A DNA stretch of 37,293 bases from a bacterium (GCA_029945665.1 JAQSCZ010000029.1:1-37293), one strand, 5' to 3'. Positions 1-9,094 are shown, numbered from the stretch's first letter. Program-made: numbers and translations. The notes: generated by a model from the sequence alone, not told the origin.

Positions 1-569
1 GTGCAATTTACAATATTACGTATACTTGTGCAAGCTTTCTGACAGTCATATTAATAAACTATCATTATCTGTTTTCAAATAGGTGTCTTTCATTATCTGC
101 TATTCTCGATATTTTACTCACTTGAGCTCTATCAATTTTACAAATTTCTAAAACAAATGAATGAAAAGGATTTAAATGATATTAGTTGCTTTTTTGTCTT
201 ACGCCCAGCGTTTTTTGTTAACAAAATACTTTCTTAATGGGTTCGCAAGATAACAAAGTCCTACTTTTAATTCAATTTAACCGAAAAAGAATGTCTTTGT
301 GAGTAGGGTATTGTCCAAAAGTACATAATTAAAATCATCGGTCTATTTTTTGATGGTATCCATTCCAAAAGCATTTTGGACCGAGAGAATTGGGCTGGGT
401 AGGAATTTTATTTTTTTTAATATTTCAAGAATCAAGGATTTTTCAAAGGCCTTGCAATTATTAAGTATGATTTGACATAAAGCAAAAGGGGCTGTTATTG
501 CCGGTGATAAGGTAAATTGTACAACTGCCAATTTTGTTCTTTAATTATATCAAATTTGTCGAAGCGTAA
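1..569. other. Intergenic / gene-poor left edge
   Basis: No convincing gene is visible. The stretch is AT-rich, with many stops in all frames. It contains a 14-bp perfect palindrome (listed separately). A 62-codon minus-strand frame at 343-531 starts only with TTG, immediately after an in-frame TAA, and looks like no family I recognise. It could be a decayed gene tail, since it lies directly downstream of the ATP-grasp gene on the same strand. Confidence 0.5.
213..226. promoter_or_regulatory. Perfect palindrome TTTTGTTAACAAAA
   Basis: A 14-bp perfect inverted repeat with no spacer in the gene-poor left edge. It could be an operator half-site pair or chance in AT-rich DNA; no adjacent gene start supports a function. 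Confidence 0.2.
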
Positions 570-1580
570 CTACTTGACTTTGTGTAGTGCGTGTTTGAAA
601 AGAATTTTAAATCCTTCTATGGTACTTGGGCATTTGAAACCCTTTTTGATTTCTAATAAACTCAGTAGACGAATGATATTCCAATTTTCAAAAATGATAC
701 AATAGGCTTGCCATAAATTATATTTACCATCATAAATTTGAACAGGTTCTCCTTTTACGCCATTGATTTCTAAGATTTGAATTTTGCCTATTTCTAAGTC
801 ATGATAGTATTTACATTTAAAATCAATTCTTGCATAATTGAAAATGGCGATGTCTTTCATCATACAATCGAATGTTTTTTTTAAAGCGATGGTATTCAAT
901 TCGGGCCGTTCTTTATAGGTGGCCCCAAAATCCCAATTTCCAATACTGCCTGCATTTACTAGTTCACCCTTCTCAGGTACAGTAGCCAAACGGTCGCCAA
1001 ATAAACCCTCAATTCGACGTTTATTATACACTCCTGTTTCTGATTTGGTGATGAGTATTTTTATTGTTGCTTGTCCATCGCCTATAACTTTAAAAGGAAT
1101 ACGTTCAACAATACTGCTAACAATAAAATCAATACCTTTCTTGTAGGTCAGAATTGTTAACTCGTGTGCATCATCACAATATAATTGTATCAAATAATCC
1201 ATTGGATTGTTTTGGTGGTATTGTTTCAGATCCAGTTCATTGTCTATTTTTTTTACTTTAAATCCACCTTCCCCTATATCTGGCTTGGCGATTAGTGGAT
1301 AAGCAAATTGTCGCATTTTGTTTTTAACGGACTCAAAACTTTCTCCCTTTCTCACCAAAATAGTGGCAGGCTTTAAAGTTTCCGGAACATGGTCGAGTAT
1401 GGCCTTTTTTGAATCGCCTGCAAATCCACCTAGACTTATACTTGGATTAGCTGCTGCAAAATAAAAAAGATGTTTCGTTCGCAAAGATTCTACAAGTATA
1501 ATATACAGTGTGAGCGGAAAATAAAGTATTTCCTTTGGCCAATAGCGCCATTGATACCATATCTTAAACCATTTTAACAA
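570..1580 (-). CDS. ATP-grasp domain protein (D-Ala-D-Ala ligase-like)
   Basis: A 336-residue protein with the layout of a carboxylate-amine/thiol ligase of the ATP-grasp superfamily. Visible signatures are the nucleotide-binding segment AKPDIGEGG (K99, glycine-rich loop about 101-106), a basic/acidic middle strand (HE at 139-140), ARIDF (R251, D253) and the C-terminal metal-binding ILEINGVKGEP (E271, N273). The N-terminus is aromatic-rich with one hydrophobic stretch (about 17-32), so it may be membrane-associated. It is the last gene of a three-gene operon, 2 bp after the upstream desaturase gene. From the family, it should join an acyl or carboxyl group to an amine using ATP. From context, I infer an amide- or ester-linked lipid, but the substrate is unknown. 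The ATP-grasp fold assignment is firm; a true D-Ala-D-Ala ligase is unlikely. Confidence 0.8.
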   Translation of the reverse strand: MLKWFKIWYQWRYWPKEILYFPLTLYIILVESLRTKHLFYFAAANPSISLGGFAGDSKKAILDHVPETLKPATILVRKGESFESVKNKMRQFAYPLIAKPDIGEGGFKVKKIDNELDLKQYHQNNPMDYLIQLYCDDAHELTILTYKKGIDFIVSSIVERIPFKVIGDGQATIKILITKSETGVYNKRRIEGLFGDRLATVPEKGELVNAGSIGNWDFGATYKERPELNTIALKKTFDCMMKDIAIFNYARIDFKCKYYHDLEIGKIQILEINGVKGEPVQIYDGKYNLWQAYCIIFENWNIIRLLSLLEIKKGFKCPSTIEGFKILFKHALHKVK

Positions 1581-1582
1581 AA

Positions 1583-2644
1583 TTAAGTACCTTTCACTCC
1601 CATCTTTTTAAGTAAATTTAAATGAGAATAGACGCCACCTCCAAAACTTGTAACGCTAGGTTCTATGCCGTGTTGACGGAGATGTCTGAATAATATAGTG
1701 TTGACTTTAGGGTAGTGATAATGGCTAATGTGTGGGAATAGATGATGTGCAATATGGCTATTAACGCCTCCAAAAATACTATTTGCTAATTGGCTAAATG
1801 GGTGAAAATTATTAGAACTTTTGATTTGGTTCATAACCCATGATGTGTTGATATTTCCGCTTTCATCTGCCTTAGGATATAATGAACCATCAATGTGATG
1901 TGTAATGAAAAAGGTTAATAAAGTATAGAGTGACTGAACTAGGTGCATTGCTATGAATCCTACTAAAACCCACGTCATCACTTGGTGTGAAAATATTAAA
2001 GGCAGTATCAATAAGTATGTGATATAAAAAGCTTTTAATACCCAAAATTTCAAGCCATAAATAAATTTGCTTCCTGTGTATGCATGTTTCTTCTTAATAA
2101 AAACAATAAAATCTTTGATTAATACCCAATACAAGGAATAGGTTGTGTAGGCAATTGGCCCATAAATAAATTGATAACGGTGGTACCATTTCCATTGGGA
2201 GCCTGGGATTAAACGAATCAAGCTTGTTATTGCCAAGTCAGTATCAAAGTGTTCAACATTTGGAGCAAAATGGTGGGCATTGATATGTCGGCCTTTCCAA
2301 GCTGCGGGATGAGCACCTACCAACGTATATATAAATTCAAAAAAGAGATTATCCCAAAAAGGCTTTTTAAAGATGGTGTGATGAGAAAAATCATGTGCAA
2401 AGTTAAAACAAAGCATAACTGTTAATAGGCCAAATATAATATAGTCCAATACAAATAAGAATGGATTTTCAATCGTGTAAATTCCAATATAAGCAAAAGC
2501 TGTCAATACCGCATAGACAGCGCCCTTGATAATGAAATATTGATTGGCCTCTGATTTCTTTAGCGGCAATTTTTGTTCAATTTCTTTTAAAATACTATTG
2601 AATAGGGCAGTATCTTCGGGCAGGTTAAGATGTTTGGCTTTCAT
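1583..2644 (-). CDS. Membrane fatty acid desaturase (second of tandem pair)
   Basis: A 353-residue integral membrane di-iron desaturase/hydroxylase (fatty acid desaturase superfamily). All three histidine boxes are present: HDFSHH (H84, H88, H89), HINAHH (H120, H124, H125) and HIAHH (H297, H300, H301), the last followed by the usual LFPHISHYHY. Hydrophobic segments lie at about 38-80 and 190-240. The family inserts a double bond into acyl-CoA, acyl-ACP or lipid-bound chains using oxygen and reduced electron carriers; regiospecificity cannot be read from sequence. Its first 20 bases overlap the end of the upstream desaturase gene, which implies translational coupling, and the ATP-grasp gene follows after 2 bp. 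No fused cytochrome b5 domain is visible. It is clearly diverged from its neighbour, so this is not a recent duplication. Confidence 0.88.
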   Translation of the reverse strand: MKAKHLNLPEDTALFNSILKEIEQKLPLKKSEANQYFIIKGAVYAVLTAFAYIGIYTIENPFLFVLDYIIFGLLTVMLCFNFAHDFSHHTIFKKPFWDNLFFEFIYTLVGAHPAAWKGRHINAHHFAPNVEHFDTDLAITSLIRLIPGSQWKWYHRYQFIYGPIAYTTYSLYWVLIKDFIVFIKKKHAYTGSKFIYGLKFWVLKAFYITYLLILPLIFSHQVMTWVLVGFIAMHLVQSLYTLLTFFITHHIDGSLYPKADESGNINTSWVMNQIKSSNNFHPFSQLANSIFGGVNSHIAHHLFPHISHYHYPKVNTILFRHLRQHGIEPSVTSFGGGVYSHLNLLKKMGVKGT

Positions 2645-3731
2645 AAATTAATGAATTAAAGTGTTTTTGATGACCCATGGAATATAAAAATCTGTAATAT
2701 GATTTTAATGCTTCAGAATAAGGCATATTCATATAAACAATACCATGTTTTAATGCTGTAGCCTTAAACAATGGAAGTATTTTTAAATAGTGCACATGGC
2801 TGATATTTGGAAGTAAATGGTGCAAGGCATGGGCGTTAAAACCGCCCAGGGTCCAGTTTAAAAACACACTTTCTGCATTATAATCTACAGAAGTTTTCAT
2901 TTGTAAAGAAGCCCAACTTATATCCAATCGGCCATCCTCGTCAGGCACAGGATGTTCGACATAATCCGATAAATGGGAAACGCCTAAAACACTTGTGAAT
3001 ATGATGGATACCATAAAGTGATTGAGAATAAATGCGATAATTACTGTGCCAATACTGAATGGTAAGAACATGATTGGAAATATAATCATGTAAAGCAAGT
3101 AGATAATCTTAAATATAACTAATTTGATAATTTCTATATTTGGAATTTTGATTTGGATGGTTCTGCTTGTGAATTTAAATAACATCAACATTTCACGCAT
3201 AAAAAACCAGTTTAAACTGTAAAGTAAACTTAATACAGGCGCGTATAGAAATTGGTATTGATGATACCATTTAAGAGGTTGTGATTCTGTCATTCTAAGC
3301 AAAGGATTGTTAAGCACATCAATGTCACTTCCTTCAATATTAGTATACAAATGGTGTGATTCGTTGTGGTTCTTGCCCCATACAAAGGCATTGTTGCCCT
3401 GAAGATTAAAACTTATTGAAAACAAAATCTTGTTCCAATATTTGCTTTTAATTGCAACACCATGCGTAGCATCGTGTGAAATATTGAAGGCTGTTAAAAG
3501 CACAGCTAAACCCATTAGCAAGTAATACAAATAAAATTCAATTAAACTTGAACTGTTCATCATCAAACAATAGAACAATATGTCTAAACCAAAATACAAT
3601 ACTATTTTGATCAACATAATGTAATTGCCAGTTTTAGCTATTTTATTTTGCTCGAAATAGGTTTCTATTTCTTGATTGAGTTCTTTGTAAAATTTGGTAC
3701 CTGCGTCTTTGCTAAACTTGAGTTTTTTCAT
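2625..3731 (-). CDS. Membrane fatty acid desaturase (first of tandem pair)
   Basis: A 368-residue di-iron membrane desaturase. The histidine boxes are HDATH (H86, H90), HNESHH (H122, H126, H127) and HALHH (H301, H304, H305), followed by LLPNISHVHY. The first box is one residue shorter than in the downstream paralogue (HxxxH versus HxxxHH), a known variation in this superfamily. Membrane segments are visible at about 40-82 and 200-245. It is the promoter-proximal gene of a three-gene operon with a second desaturase (20-bp overlap) and an ATP-grasp ligase. It diverges from an AraC-type regulator about 505 bp away, the obvious candidate controller. A perfect inverted repeat lies 40 bp upstream of its start. 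Substrate position is unknown. Confidence 0.88.
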   Translation of the reverse strand: MKKLKFSKDAGTKFYKELNQEIETYFEQNKIAKTGNYIMLIKIVLYFGLDILFYCLMMNSSSLIEFYLYYLLMGLAVLLTAFNISHDATHGVAIKSKYWNKILFSISFNLQGNNAFVWGKNHNESHHLYTNIEGSDIDVLNNPLLRMTESQPLKWYHQYQFLYAPVLSLLYSLNWFFMREMLMLFKFTSRTIQIKIPNIEIIKLVIFKIIYLLYMIIFPIMFLPFSIGTVIIAFILNHFMVSIIFTSVLGVSHLSDYVEHPVPDEDGRLDISWASLQMKTSVDYNAESVFLNWTLGGFNAHALHHLLPNISHVHYLKILPLFKATALKHGIVYMNMPYSEALKSYYRFLYSMGHQKHFNSLIYESQTS

Positions 3732-3770
3732 GTCTTTTGAATGGGTAATATTTTGTGATTAAAATACGAT

Positions 3771-3795
3771 GACAGAAAAATATTTCATTTCTGTC
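3771..3795. promoter_or_regulatory. Inverted repeat, possible operator of the desaturase operon
   Basis: Arms GACAGAAA (3771-3778) and TTTCTGTC (3788-3795) are perfectly complementary over 8 bp, separated by a 9-bp AT-rich spacer. The centre is about 52 bp upstream of the first desaturase start codon, where a regulator could overlap the promoter. The arms contain mixed-sequence bases and so are not simple AT noise. The function is inferred. Confidence 0.4.
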
Positions 3796-4202
3796 AAAAG
3801 GAGTTTCATATTGTTTTTTGATATTGCAGGTTAAATTAATTTAAAATATAGCTATTAGTTGTTGTCTTTTCTGTAGCAAATATCTCAGAATGGGTATTCA
3901 CAAAATAATTAGATAGTGCAGATGTGGTGTAATTTATTATTGTTTTGTGCAACTTTTATCTAATTTTCAATTAAAAAAAATAAAAAATCACGCAGTTAGA
4001 AATTATTTATTACCAAACAATAAAATTGATAATTTAATATTCTTGGAAACGGAATGAAAACATGAAAATAGAGTTGCCACTTTAAAAATTAAGAAAGAAC
4101 AAATACATTATAGCAGTATAGATAGGCTTATTTTAAGAGGTAATTTATACCTATAATGATAATTATGTGCAGACAGTCAGTTATATAGTAAAATATTAAA
4201 CT

Positions 4203-4210
4203 TATTTTTG
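4203..4210 (+). promoter_or_regulatory. Bacteroidota-type -7 box before the AraC-type gene
   Basis: TATTTTTG matches the Bacteroidota -7 consensus TAnnTTTG and ends 26 bp before the start codon at 4237. No clear -33 element was seen. A two-codon frame (ATG GCT TAA, 4229-4237) precedes the gene, and its stop overlaps the real ATG as TAATG. Confidence 0.5.
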
Positions 4211-4236
4211 CGACTCAAAATATAACTTATGGCTTA

Positions 4237-5592
4237 ATGGCCATTTTTATGTTATTGCTTGTTTTAACTATGTGGGTCAGCTTGAATTTGGTAACCGCGA
4301 TACTCGGTTTTGTAGTATCTGCCATGCTATTGCTTTCGGCAAGTAGGAATCAATTTGTCAATATTTTCTTAGGTGTTGGTTTTTTCGCAATGGCTTATCG
4401 CTCCTTGTCCAATTATATAATCGCTTATCAGCTAATGGACAATACCTTTTTAGTTGGCCATGTTTCCTTTGTTTATTATTTCATAGGCCCTAGTATATAT
4501 CTCTATTTCCGCTCTGTTCTAAACGACGAACAAAGTTTGTCTAAAAGAGATTGGTTACATTTTTTATTACCTGTGTGGGCCATACTTTTATTGCTATACT
4601 ACCTAATAGAAGGGTCTATAATTTTTGGAAAATTTTATCTCCAAGCTTCTACAAGCGTTTCTAACAATGTAACGCCTTATTCTTTTTACCTACAACCTAT
4701 CTATCATGTAGTTTTAATAGTTGCGCAATGTTTTATATACACCGTCCTCTCTTGGCGACTTGTCCATTTAAAATTGAAAACAAAGAAAAATGAGCATCCT
4801 CAATTAAAAAAGGTAAGAACTTGGATTATCACTTTTCTGAGTTCCTTTACTTTGCTGTTGATTATTGCATTCACAGGGGCCTTCTTAAAAATTGTTTTCA
4901 ATATAGAAAAAAAATTCCTATTCAATGTCGATTTTGTCAGGTCAGTATTTTTAATTTATTTATTTACTAGGGTCCTCTTTAAAAATGATTTGCTCTACGG
5001 CATGCCGAATCTTAAAACTGAATTGCCTGTTATTGATTCGCTGCCGCCGAATGAACTAGAAGAGCCAATAGACAAGGAGAACAGTGCCGATACATTAAAA
5101 ATAAATGCAAATTCGGTTATAATTACTACACCAAACCATGTCCATTTTGATTCCAATGGATGGATAAAGCCCCATGAGGCTATGATCAGTGAAGTGTTTT
5201 CGCAGATCTCGCCATCTGGTACTTTAGAAACAGACAAGGTGTTAGATTATATTAACAGAATTAATGAATATCTTGAGAAGAAGCCTTATACCAGTGTCGA
5301 TTTTGATATTAAATCTATCTGCACCGAGCTCAAAGCACCTTTATACCATATTGAATATTTATTCAGGTATTATAATAAATACAGTTTCTCTGAATTTAGA
5401 AACGTCATGCGGGTTAATTATGTTTTAAAACAATTTGAGGCAGGTAGTTCTCAAAATTTTACAATCGAAGCCATCGGTTTAAATGCTGGATTCAGCTCAA
5501 GATCAAGTTTTTTTAGAGTTTTCAAGCAAATAACAGAAAAAACGCCAAAACAAGTATCTGATTACCTTTTAAACAAGGATTTAAAAGTTTAA
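4237..5592 (+). CDS. Membrane-anchored AraC-family transcriptional regulator
   Basis: A 451-residue protein. The first roughly 250 residues form about seven hydrophobic segments (for example 1-35, 40-60, 75-95, 107-125, 155-175, 200-225), a membrane sensor module. A polar linker (about 255-340) leads to a C-terminal AraC/XylS-type DNA-binding domain. The second helix-turn-helix is recognisable as FTIEAIGLNAGFSSRSSFFR, followed by VFKQITEKTPKQVSDYL near residues 425-445. No kinase or receiver domain is visible, so it is a one-component regulator acting from the membrane. The ATG at 4237 was chosen because the upstream ATG at 4229 hits a stop after two codons and a TAnnTTTG box ends at 4210. 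It diverges from the desaturase operon and may control it; the ligand is unknown. Confidence 0.85.
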   Translation: MAIFMLLLVLTMWVSLNLVTAILGFVVSAMLLLSASRNQFVNIFLGVGFFAMAYRSLSNYIIAYQLMDNTFLVGHVSFVYYFIGPSIYLYFRSVLNDEQSLSKRDWLHFLLPVWAILLLLYYLIEGSIIFGKFYLQASTSVSNNVTPYSFYLQPIYHVVLIVAQCFIYTVLSWRLVHLKLKTKKNEHPQLKKVRTWIITFLSSFTLLLIIAFTGAFLKIVFNIEKKFLFNVDFVRSVFLIYLFTRVLFKNDLLYGMPNLKTELPVIDSLPPNELEEPIDKENSADTLKINANSVIITTPNHVHFDSNGWIKPHEAMISEVFSQISPSGTLETDKVLDYINRINEYLEKKPYTSVDFDIKSICTELKAPLYHIEYLFRYYNKYSFSEFRNVMRVNYVLKQFEAGSSQNFTIEAIGLNAGFSSRSSFFRVFKQITEKTPKQVSDYLLNKDLKV

Positions 5593-6052
5593 AAATCTAA
5601 ATTTGTTTTTACAATTTTATAATATAAAAATTGCGTTAGCTGTTTTTTGTTAGTCTCATTTTTCAGAATCAAGTACCATTTTACCCAAATTGGCAGACTG
5701 AATTTTTCCTTAGAATACTTATAACTTTACTTTGCACTTTTCCGTAAAACTAAAAATGAAAATTCCTGCGTTATTTAAAAAAATGCATAAATCGATTGTT
5801 AAACTTAAAAATTCAGTTTTGTTTTCGTTGATCTTCAGACGAAAATAGTTTGATCAAATTAAACAATCATTTATTTAATTCGAGATGGCTTTTGCTCGGG
5901 AGTCCAACATACAGCAATATCAAGACACTTTGTAAAAGCCATGAATGCAGATTGGCGCACTTGATTCAAGTTTTTTGAACTTTTTAAATTCAATTTCGCT
6001 CATAATTTAATACAACCACAATTATTTCAATTGGTAATCTATGTAATTGGCA
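5593..6052. other. Intergenic region between convergent genes
   Basis: About 460 bp between the AraC-type gene and the convergent delta-60 gene. It holds a weak AT-only hairpin just after 5592 (CAATTTT...AAAATTG, 5622-5643, followed by a T run), a 30-codon basic frame at 5756-5848, and a 9-bp perfect inverted repeat ATGGCTTTT / AAAAGCCAT (5885-5893 and 5934-5942). Confidence 0.5.
5756..5848 (+). CDS. Possible 30-residue basic peptide
   Basis: A short ATG frame encodes a lysine/arginine-rich peptide that begins MKIPALFKKMHKS and ends LIFRRK. It is amphipathic in pattern, with no recognised family. An imperfect -7-like box (TTACTTTG) lies about 20 bp upstream. At this length and base composition a chance frame is quite possible. 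Confidence 0.2.
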   Translation: MKIPALFKKMHKSIVKLKNSVLFSLIFRRK

Positions 6053-7624
6053 TTATTCAACTACAAAGGATTGTACTTGAACCGAAGTGGCAGACCTTAT
6101 AATTAACTGATAAATACCCTTAGCTAAATAAGTACTATCGGGTAAAATATTAGCGTTTTGATCCTCTAATTTTATAGGAGAAAATAATGCTTTTCCATCG
6201 TAGCTAATGATTTGAAATGTTAATTCATTCAATTGAACTTCATTGCTATTTGCTTTAAAATAGAGCGGCATTCCAGACTTTAGCGGATTTGGATAAATAA
6301 CATAAATGGATTTTTCAATCAGGGTTTGAGCAATAAATGAGCCATCGGAATTCTGCTTACTACAGCCATTTACTTTTAACTTCATAATTCCCGAAGTTGT
6401 TAGCAAATCACCACTATTAATTCTGCCACAAACGACAATGGCTGAATCGCTACTAAAAGCCATGGCTTCTATCACCTCGTCATAATTGTTATTAATTCTA
6501 CGGCTAAAATATCCATTGTTTCCAAAATTTGCATCCATAAGACCCTTAGAAGTTATTTTACCTACTCTAAATTGTACATTGCTATTTTGACTGACATACC
6601 CGCCTAAAAAAAAATTATCTTTACAATCTTTCAATATCTCCGTGAACGAAGAATTCGTATTCACAGAATCTGTCCATATCCCAGCATTGCCAAATGAAGA
6701 ATTTAAGGCGCCATTAAATAAGAAAGCGCACACAATCGCATGTGTATTATAACTGCTATCATTTATATAATTACCTGCAAATACAAGCTGCTTATCTGCA
6801 ATGCTTACCCCATATAATCTGGTTTCACTTGTGTTATATCTGTATTTTAAATAACCACTAGCATTAAAGTTCGTGTTCATGTTGCCATTGGTGTCCAACA
6901 TTACAATGGTTGCTGAATTATAAGATCCGTTATAGCTTGTCCCCACCCCCACAATCATTTTTCCGGTATCATTCATTGCTATGTCTAATAACCTTTCGGC
7001 ATTCGTATTGACATTAATCACAACCGAGCCATTGTTGCCAAAAGCCGAATTAATAGTACCGTTTGGATTTACTTTCCAGATAATACTTTGAGTTACCCAA
7101 TTAGTGGTAATATATCCTGCAGCATAGATGCTTCCACTTGGTGAAACTTCAAATGCCCACGCATCGCTATTATCCAATGGCGCACTTAATAAACAAATAC
7201 CATCGGTGCCAAAAGTTGAGTCAATGATACCGTCGCTGGTTATTCGTGCTACAAATGGTCTGAAATAAGGCCCAACCGAGTTTTGCCCGCTAATTAGATA
7301 CTTGCCATTGTCCAATGCTTTAATGCATCTACCATAATCGTAATCATCATTTAAGTCAATGTTTAGTCTGCCATTGGTGCCAAAGGAATTGTCTAAATTG
7401 CCATTGGTTAAATAGCGTTTTACAAAAATATTAAGTGTACTGCTTTCTCTGTCATGACCAATAACCATTACCTTATTGTTTTTATCGGTGGTTATGCCGT
7501 TTGCTGTTTCGTCAGAAGAATTAATAATACCAGTCGAATTGAAACTCAAATCTAGGGTGCCATTTTGCGCAGTAGTTCTTAGAATTGCGGCAAAAAGTAC
7601 AATTAGAATTAGATTTTTTTTCAT
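6053..7624 (-). CDS. T9SS-secreted delta-60 repeat protein
   Basis: A 523-residue secreted protein. A Sec signal peptide (about 1-19, ending TTAQ) is followed by seven or so repeats about 50-60 residues apart. Each carries the delta-60 signature, such as NGTLDLSFNSTGI, NGNLDNSFGTNG, DGIIDSTFGTDG, NGTINSAFGNNG and KGLMDANFGNNG. These repeats build a propeller-like beta structure. The last roughly 80 residues (YPNPLKSG... KGIYQLIIRS... QSFVVE) are a T9SS type A sorting domain, so export across the outer membrane is expected. No catalytic motif is seen; a binding or adhesion role is only a guess. A TAnnTTTG match on the minus strand lies 141 bp upstream. It is a single-gene unit, convergent with the AraC-type gene. 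Confidence 0.88.
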   Translation of the reverse strand: MKKNLILIVLFAAILRTTAQNGTLDLSFNSTGIINSSDETANGITTDKNNKVMVIGHDRESSTLNIFVKRYLTNGNLDNSFGTNGRLNIDLNDDYDYGRCIKALDNGKYLISGQNSVGPYFRPFVARITSDGIIDSTFGTDGICLLSAPLDNSDAWAFEVSPSGSIYAAGYITTNWVTQSIIWKVNPNGTINSAFGNNGSVVINVNTNAERLLDIAMNDTGKMIVGVGTSYNGSYNSATIVMLDTNGNMNTNFNASGYLKYRYNTSETRLYGVSIADKQLVFAGNYINDSSYNTHAIVCAFLFNGALNSSFGNAGIWTDSVNTNSSFTEILKDCKDNFFLGGYVSQNSNVQFRVGKITSKGLMDANFGNNGYFSRRINNNYDEVIEAMAFSSDSAIVVCGRINSGDLLTTSGIMKLKVNGCSKQNSDGSFIAQTLIEKSIYVIYPNPLKSGMPLYFKANSNEVQLNELTFQIISYDGKALFSPIKLEDQNANILPDSTYLAKGIYQLIIRSATSVQVQSFVVE

Positions 7625-7764
7625 AATTAAAAATTGAATTTATAATGCAATTTAGTATTATTTATTTAATAATTGGTCATCTTAAATGGTAAGATTTTAA
7701 ATATCAATTTTTAAGCAGAAATAGAAAAGGCTGAGAACATCTAATTAATCTTGAATGACTCCCA

Positions 7765-7772
7765 CAAATTTA
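7765..7772 (-). promoter_or_regulatory. Possible -7 box for the delta-60 gene
   Basis: The minus strand reads TAAATTTG, an exact TAnnTTTG match, but it lies about 140 bp upstream of the start codon, so the leader would be long. Low information content means chance is possible. Confidence 0.3.
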
Positions 7773-7910
7773 TAAATAATTGGGAATCAAAAAAGCCATC
7801 CCATTTGGTTTTAACGATTCAATTATATTAACAAATGTTAAAAAATCATTACATAATTCTTGCGAAAAAGTTAAACCTTTGCCAAATAATTCAGTTTAAA
7901 GAAAGTATCT

Positions 7911-9077
7911 ATGTACAGTCTGTCTCCAAAAAACCCTCGTTTTTATCAAAAGCAATTCTTGCTATTAGCACTCATCGGCATTTCACTATTGGTAGCATGT
8001 AAAAAGGAAGCCGAACCTGAATCCAATGTCAATCAACCTACAGATGGTCAAATATTATTGGGTCCATATACCGCCGGCGACCAATCGGGTAGACTACAAA
8101 TATTAGATAAATATGGCAATACCATCAAAGAAAAACTAACTGCTGGTATTGTCATGAATTTTCAGAAATGGAACAACAATGGCACCATCCGTTACACCTA
8201 TTTGGTAGAAGATAAAGCGGCTTATCACATTAAAAACTTTTTTGGCTACATCCCCGGCTACCAAGTAATAGCCGACGAAAATATCAATGAAATTAAAAGG
8301 GTTTATTTGCATGCCTTTGGCAATATCGATACCAGTGTTCAAAATGTATTAGATGCCCATGATTTTATATACCTTAATGATAACCACTATATCACGATGT
8401 CTTACTACGAAAAGCGGGTTAACAACATTCCTCAAAACTTAAATCCAGCAGCCAACCTTAAAGTAATAGCGCCTATTATCCAAGAAATAGAAAATGGCCA
8501 AGTAATATGGCAGTGGGATGGGACCGATTATCCCGAATTGTATGCAGAAAGTATAGAGAATAATAACTATGCCGATACCACCACCATTCGCGATTATTTG
8601 CACATCAATGCCTTTGTTATTGACCCTAACGACAATCAGTTAATCTGCTCATTTCGCAATGCAGATTTACTATTAAAACTCAATAGAACCACCGGTGCTG
8701 TTATATGGCACCTTGGTGGTAAAAACAGCGATTTTGCGTTAACACCCGACCAGAAATTTTTAAGACAACACCACCTCTCATTTATTGAGAATGGCACCCG
8801 CCTCATGTTTCTTGACAATGGCGACGCCACCCTGCGTCCGACATCGCGCATCGTAGAATTTAAATTAAACCAAAGTGCTAAAACCATCGAAGATTTTTCT
8901 GCATTTCAGGTACCGGCAGCATTCATACAGTTTACCGGTTCGGTTCAAAAATTTGGCAATTCATATTTTATCAATGGTGGAACAAGCAAGTATTTATTAG
9001 AAGTAAATAGCCTTACTGGCGTTAAAACATTTGAAAAAATACTGGATCAAATGACTTATCGAGCCTTTAAATATTAG
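7911..9077 (+). CDS. Arylsulfotransferase-family (ASST-like) lipoprotein
   Basis: A 388-residue protein with a lipoprotein signal (hydrophobic 16-29, lipobox cysteine C30 in LLVAC, then KKEAEPE, an acidic stretch of the kind that can favour surface display in Bacteroidota). The body matches the arylsulfotransferase beta-propeller family. Diagnostic segments are DAHDF (H150), RDYLHINAF (H231), ICSFRNADLLLKLN, TGAVIWHLGGKNSDF (262-275) and RQHHLSF (H287/H288). ASST enzymes move sulfate between phenolic esters through a histidine, and the conserved histidines here fall where that family has them. Many Bacteroidota homologues are untested, so the activity is inferred. An imperfect -7 box (AACCTTTG, 7874-7881) precedes it. 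It ends 17 bp before the convergent SRPBCC gene. Confidence 0.82.
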   Translation: MYSLSPKNPRFYQKQFLLLALIGISLLVACKKEAEPESNVNQPTDGQILLGPYTAGDQSGRLQILDKYGNTIKEKLTAGIVMNFQKWNNNGTIRYTYLVEDKAAYHIKNFFGYIPGYQVIADENINEIKRVYLHAFGNIDTSVQNVLDAHDFIYLNDNHYITMSYYEKRVNNIPQNLNPAANLKVIAPIIQEIENGQVIWQWDGTDYPELYAESIENNNYADTTTIRDYLHINAFVIDPNDNQLICSFRNADLLLKLNRTTGAVIWHLGGKNSDFALTPDQKFLRQHHLSFIENGTRLMFLDNGDATLRPTSRIVEFKLNQSAKTIEDFSAFQVPAAFIQFTGSVQKFGNSYFINGGTSKYLLEVNSLTGVKTFEKILDQMTYRAFKY

Positions 9078-9094
9078 GCGCACCGTGTTTTTTT

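Larger units (their letters stand above)
3732..4236. other. Divergent intergenic region, desaturase operon / AraC regulator
   Basis: About 505 bp of very AT-rich DNA between divergent genes. It holds the inverted repeat at 3771-3795 near the desaturase operon and a TAnnTTTG box before the regulator gene. No coding capacity is visible. Confidence 0.6.

Noticed and set aside
343-531. 62-residue minus-strand frame downstream of the ATP-grasp gene
   Set aside because: Only a TTG start right after a stop, no recognised family, AT-rich gap. At most a decayed gene tail.
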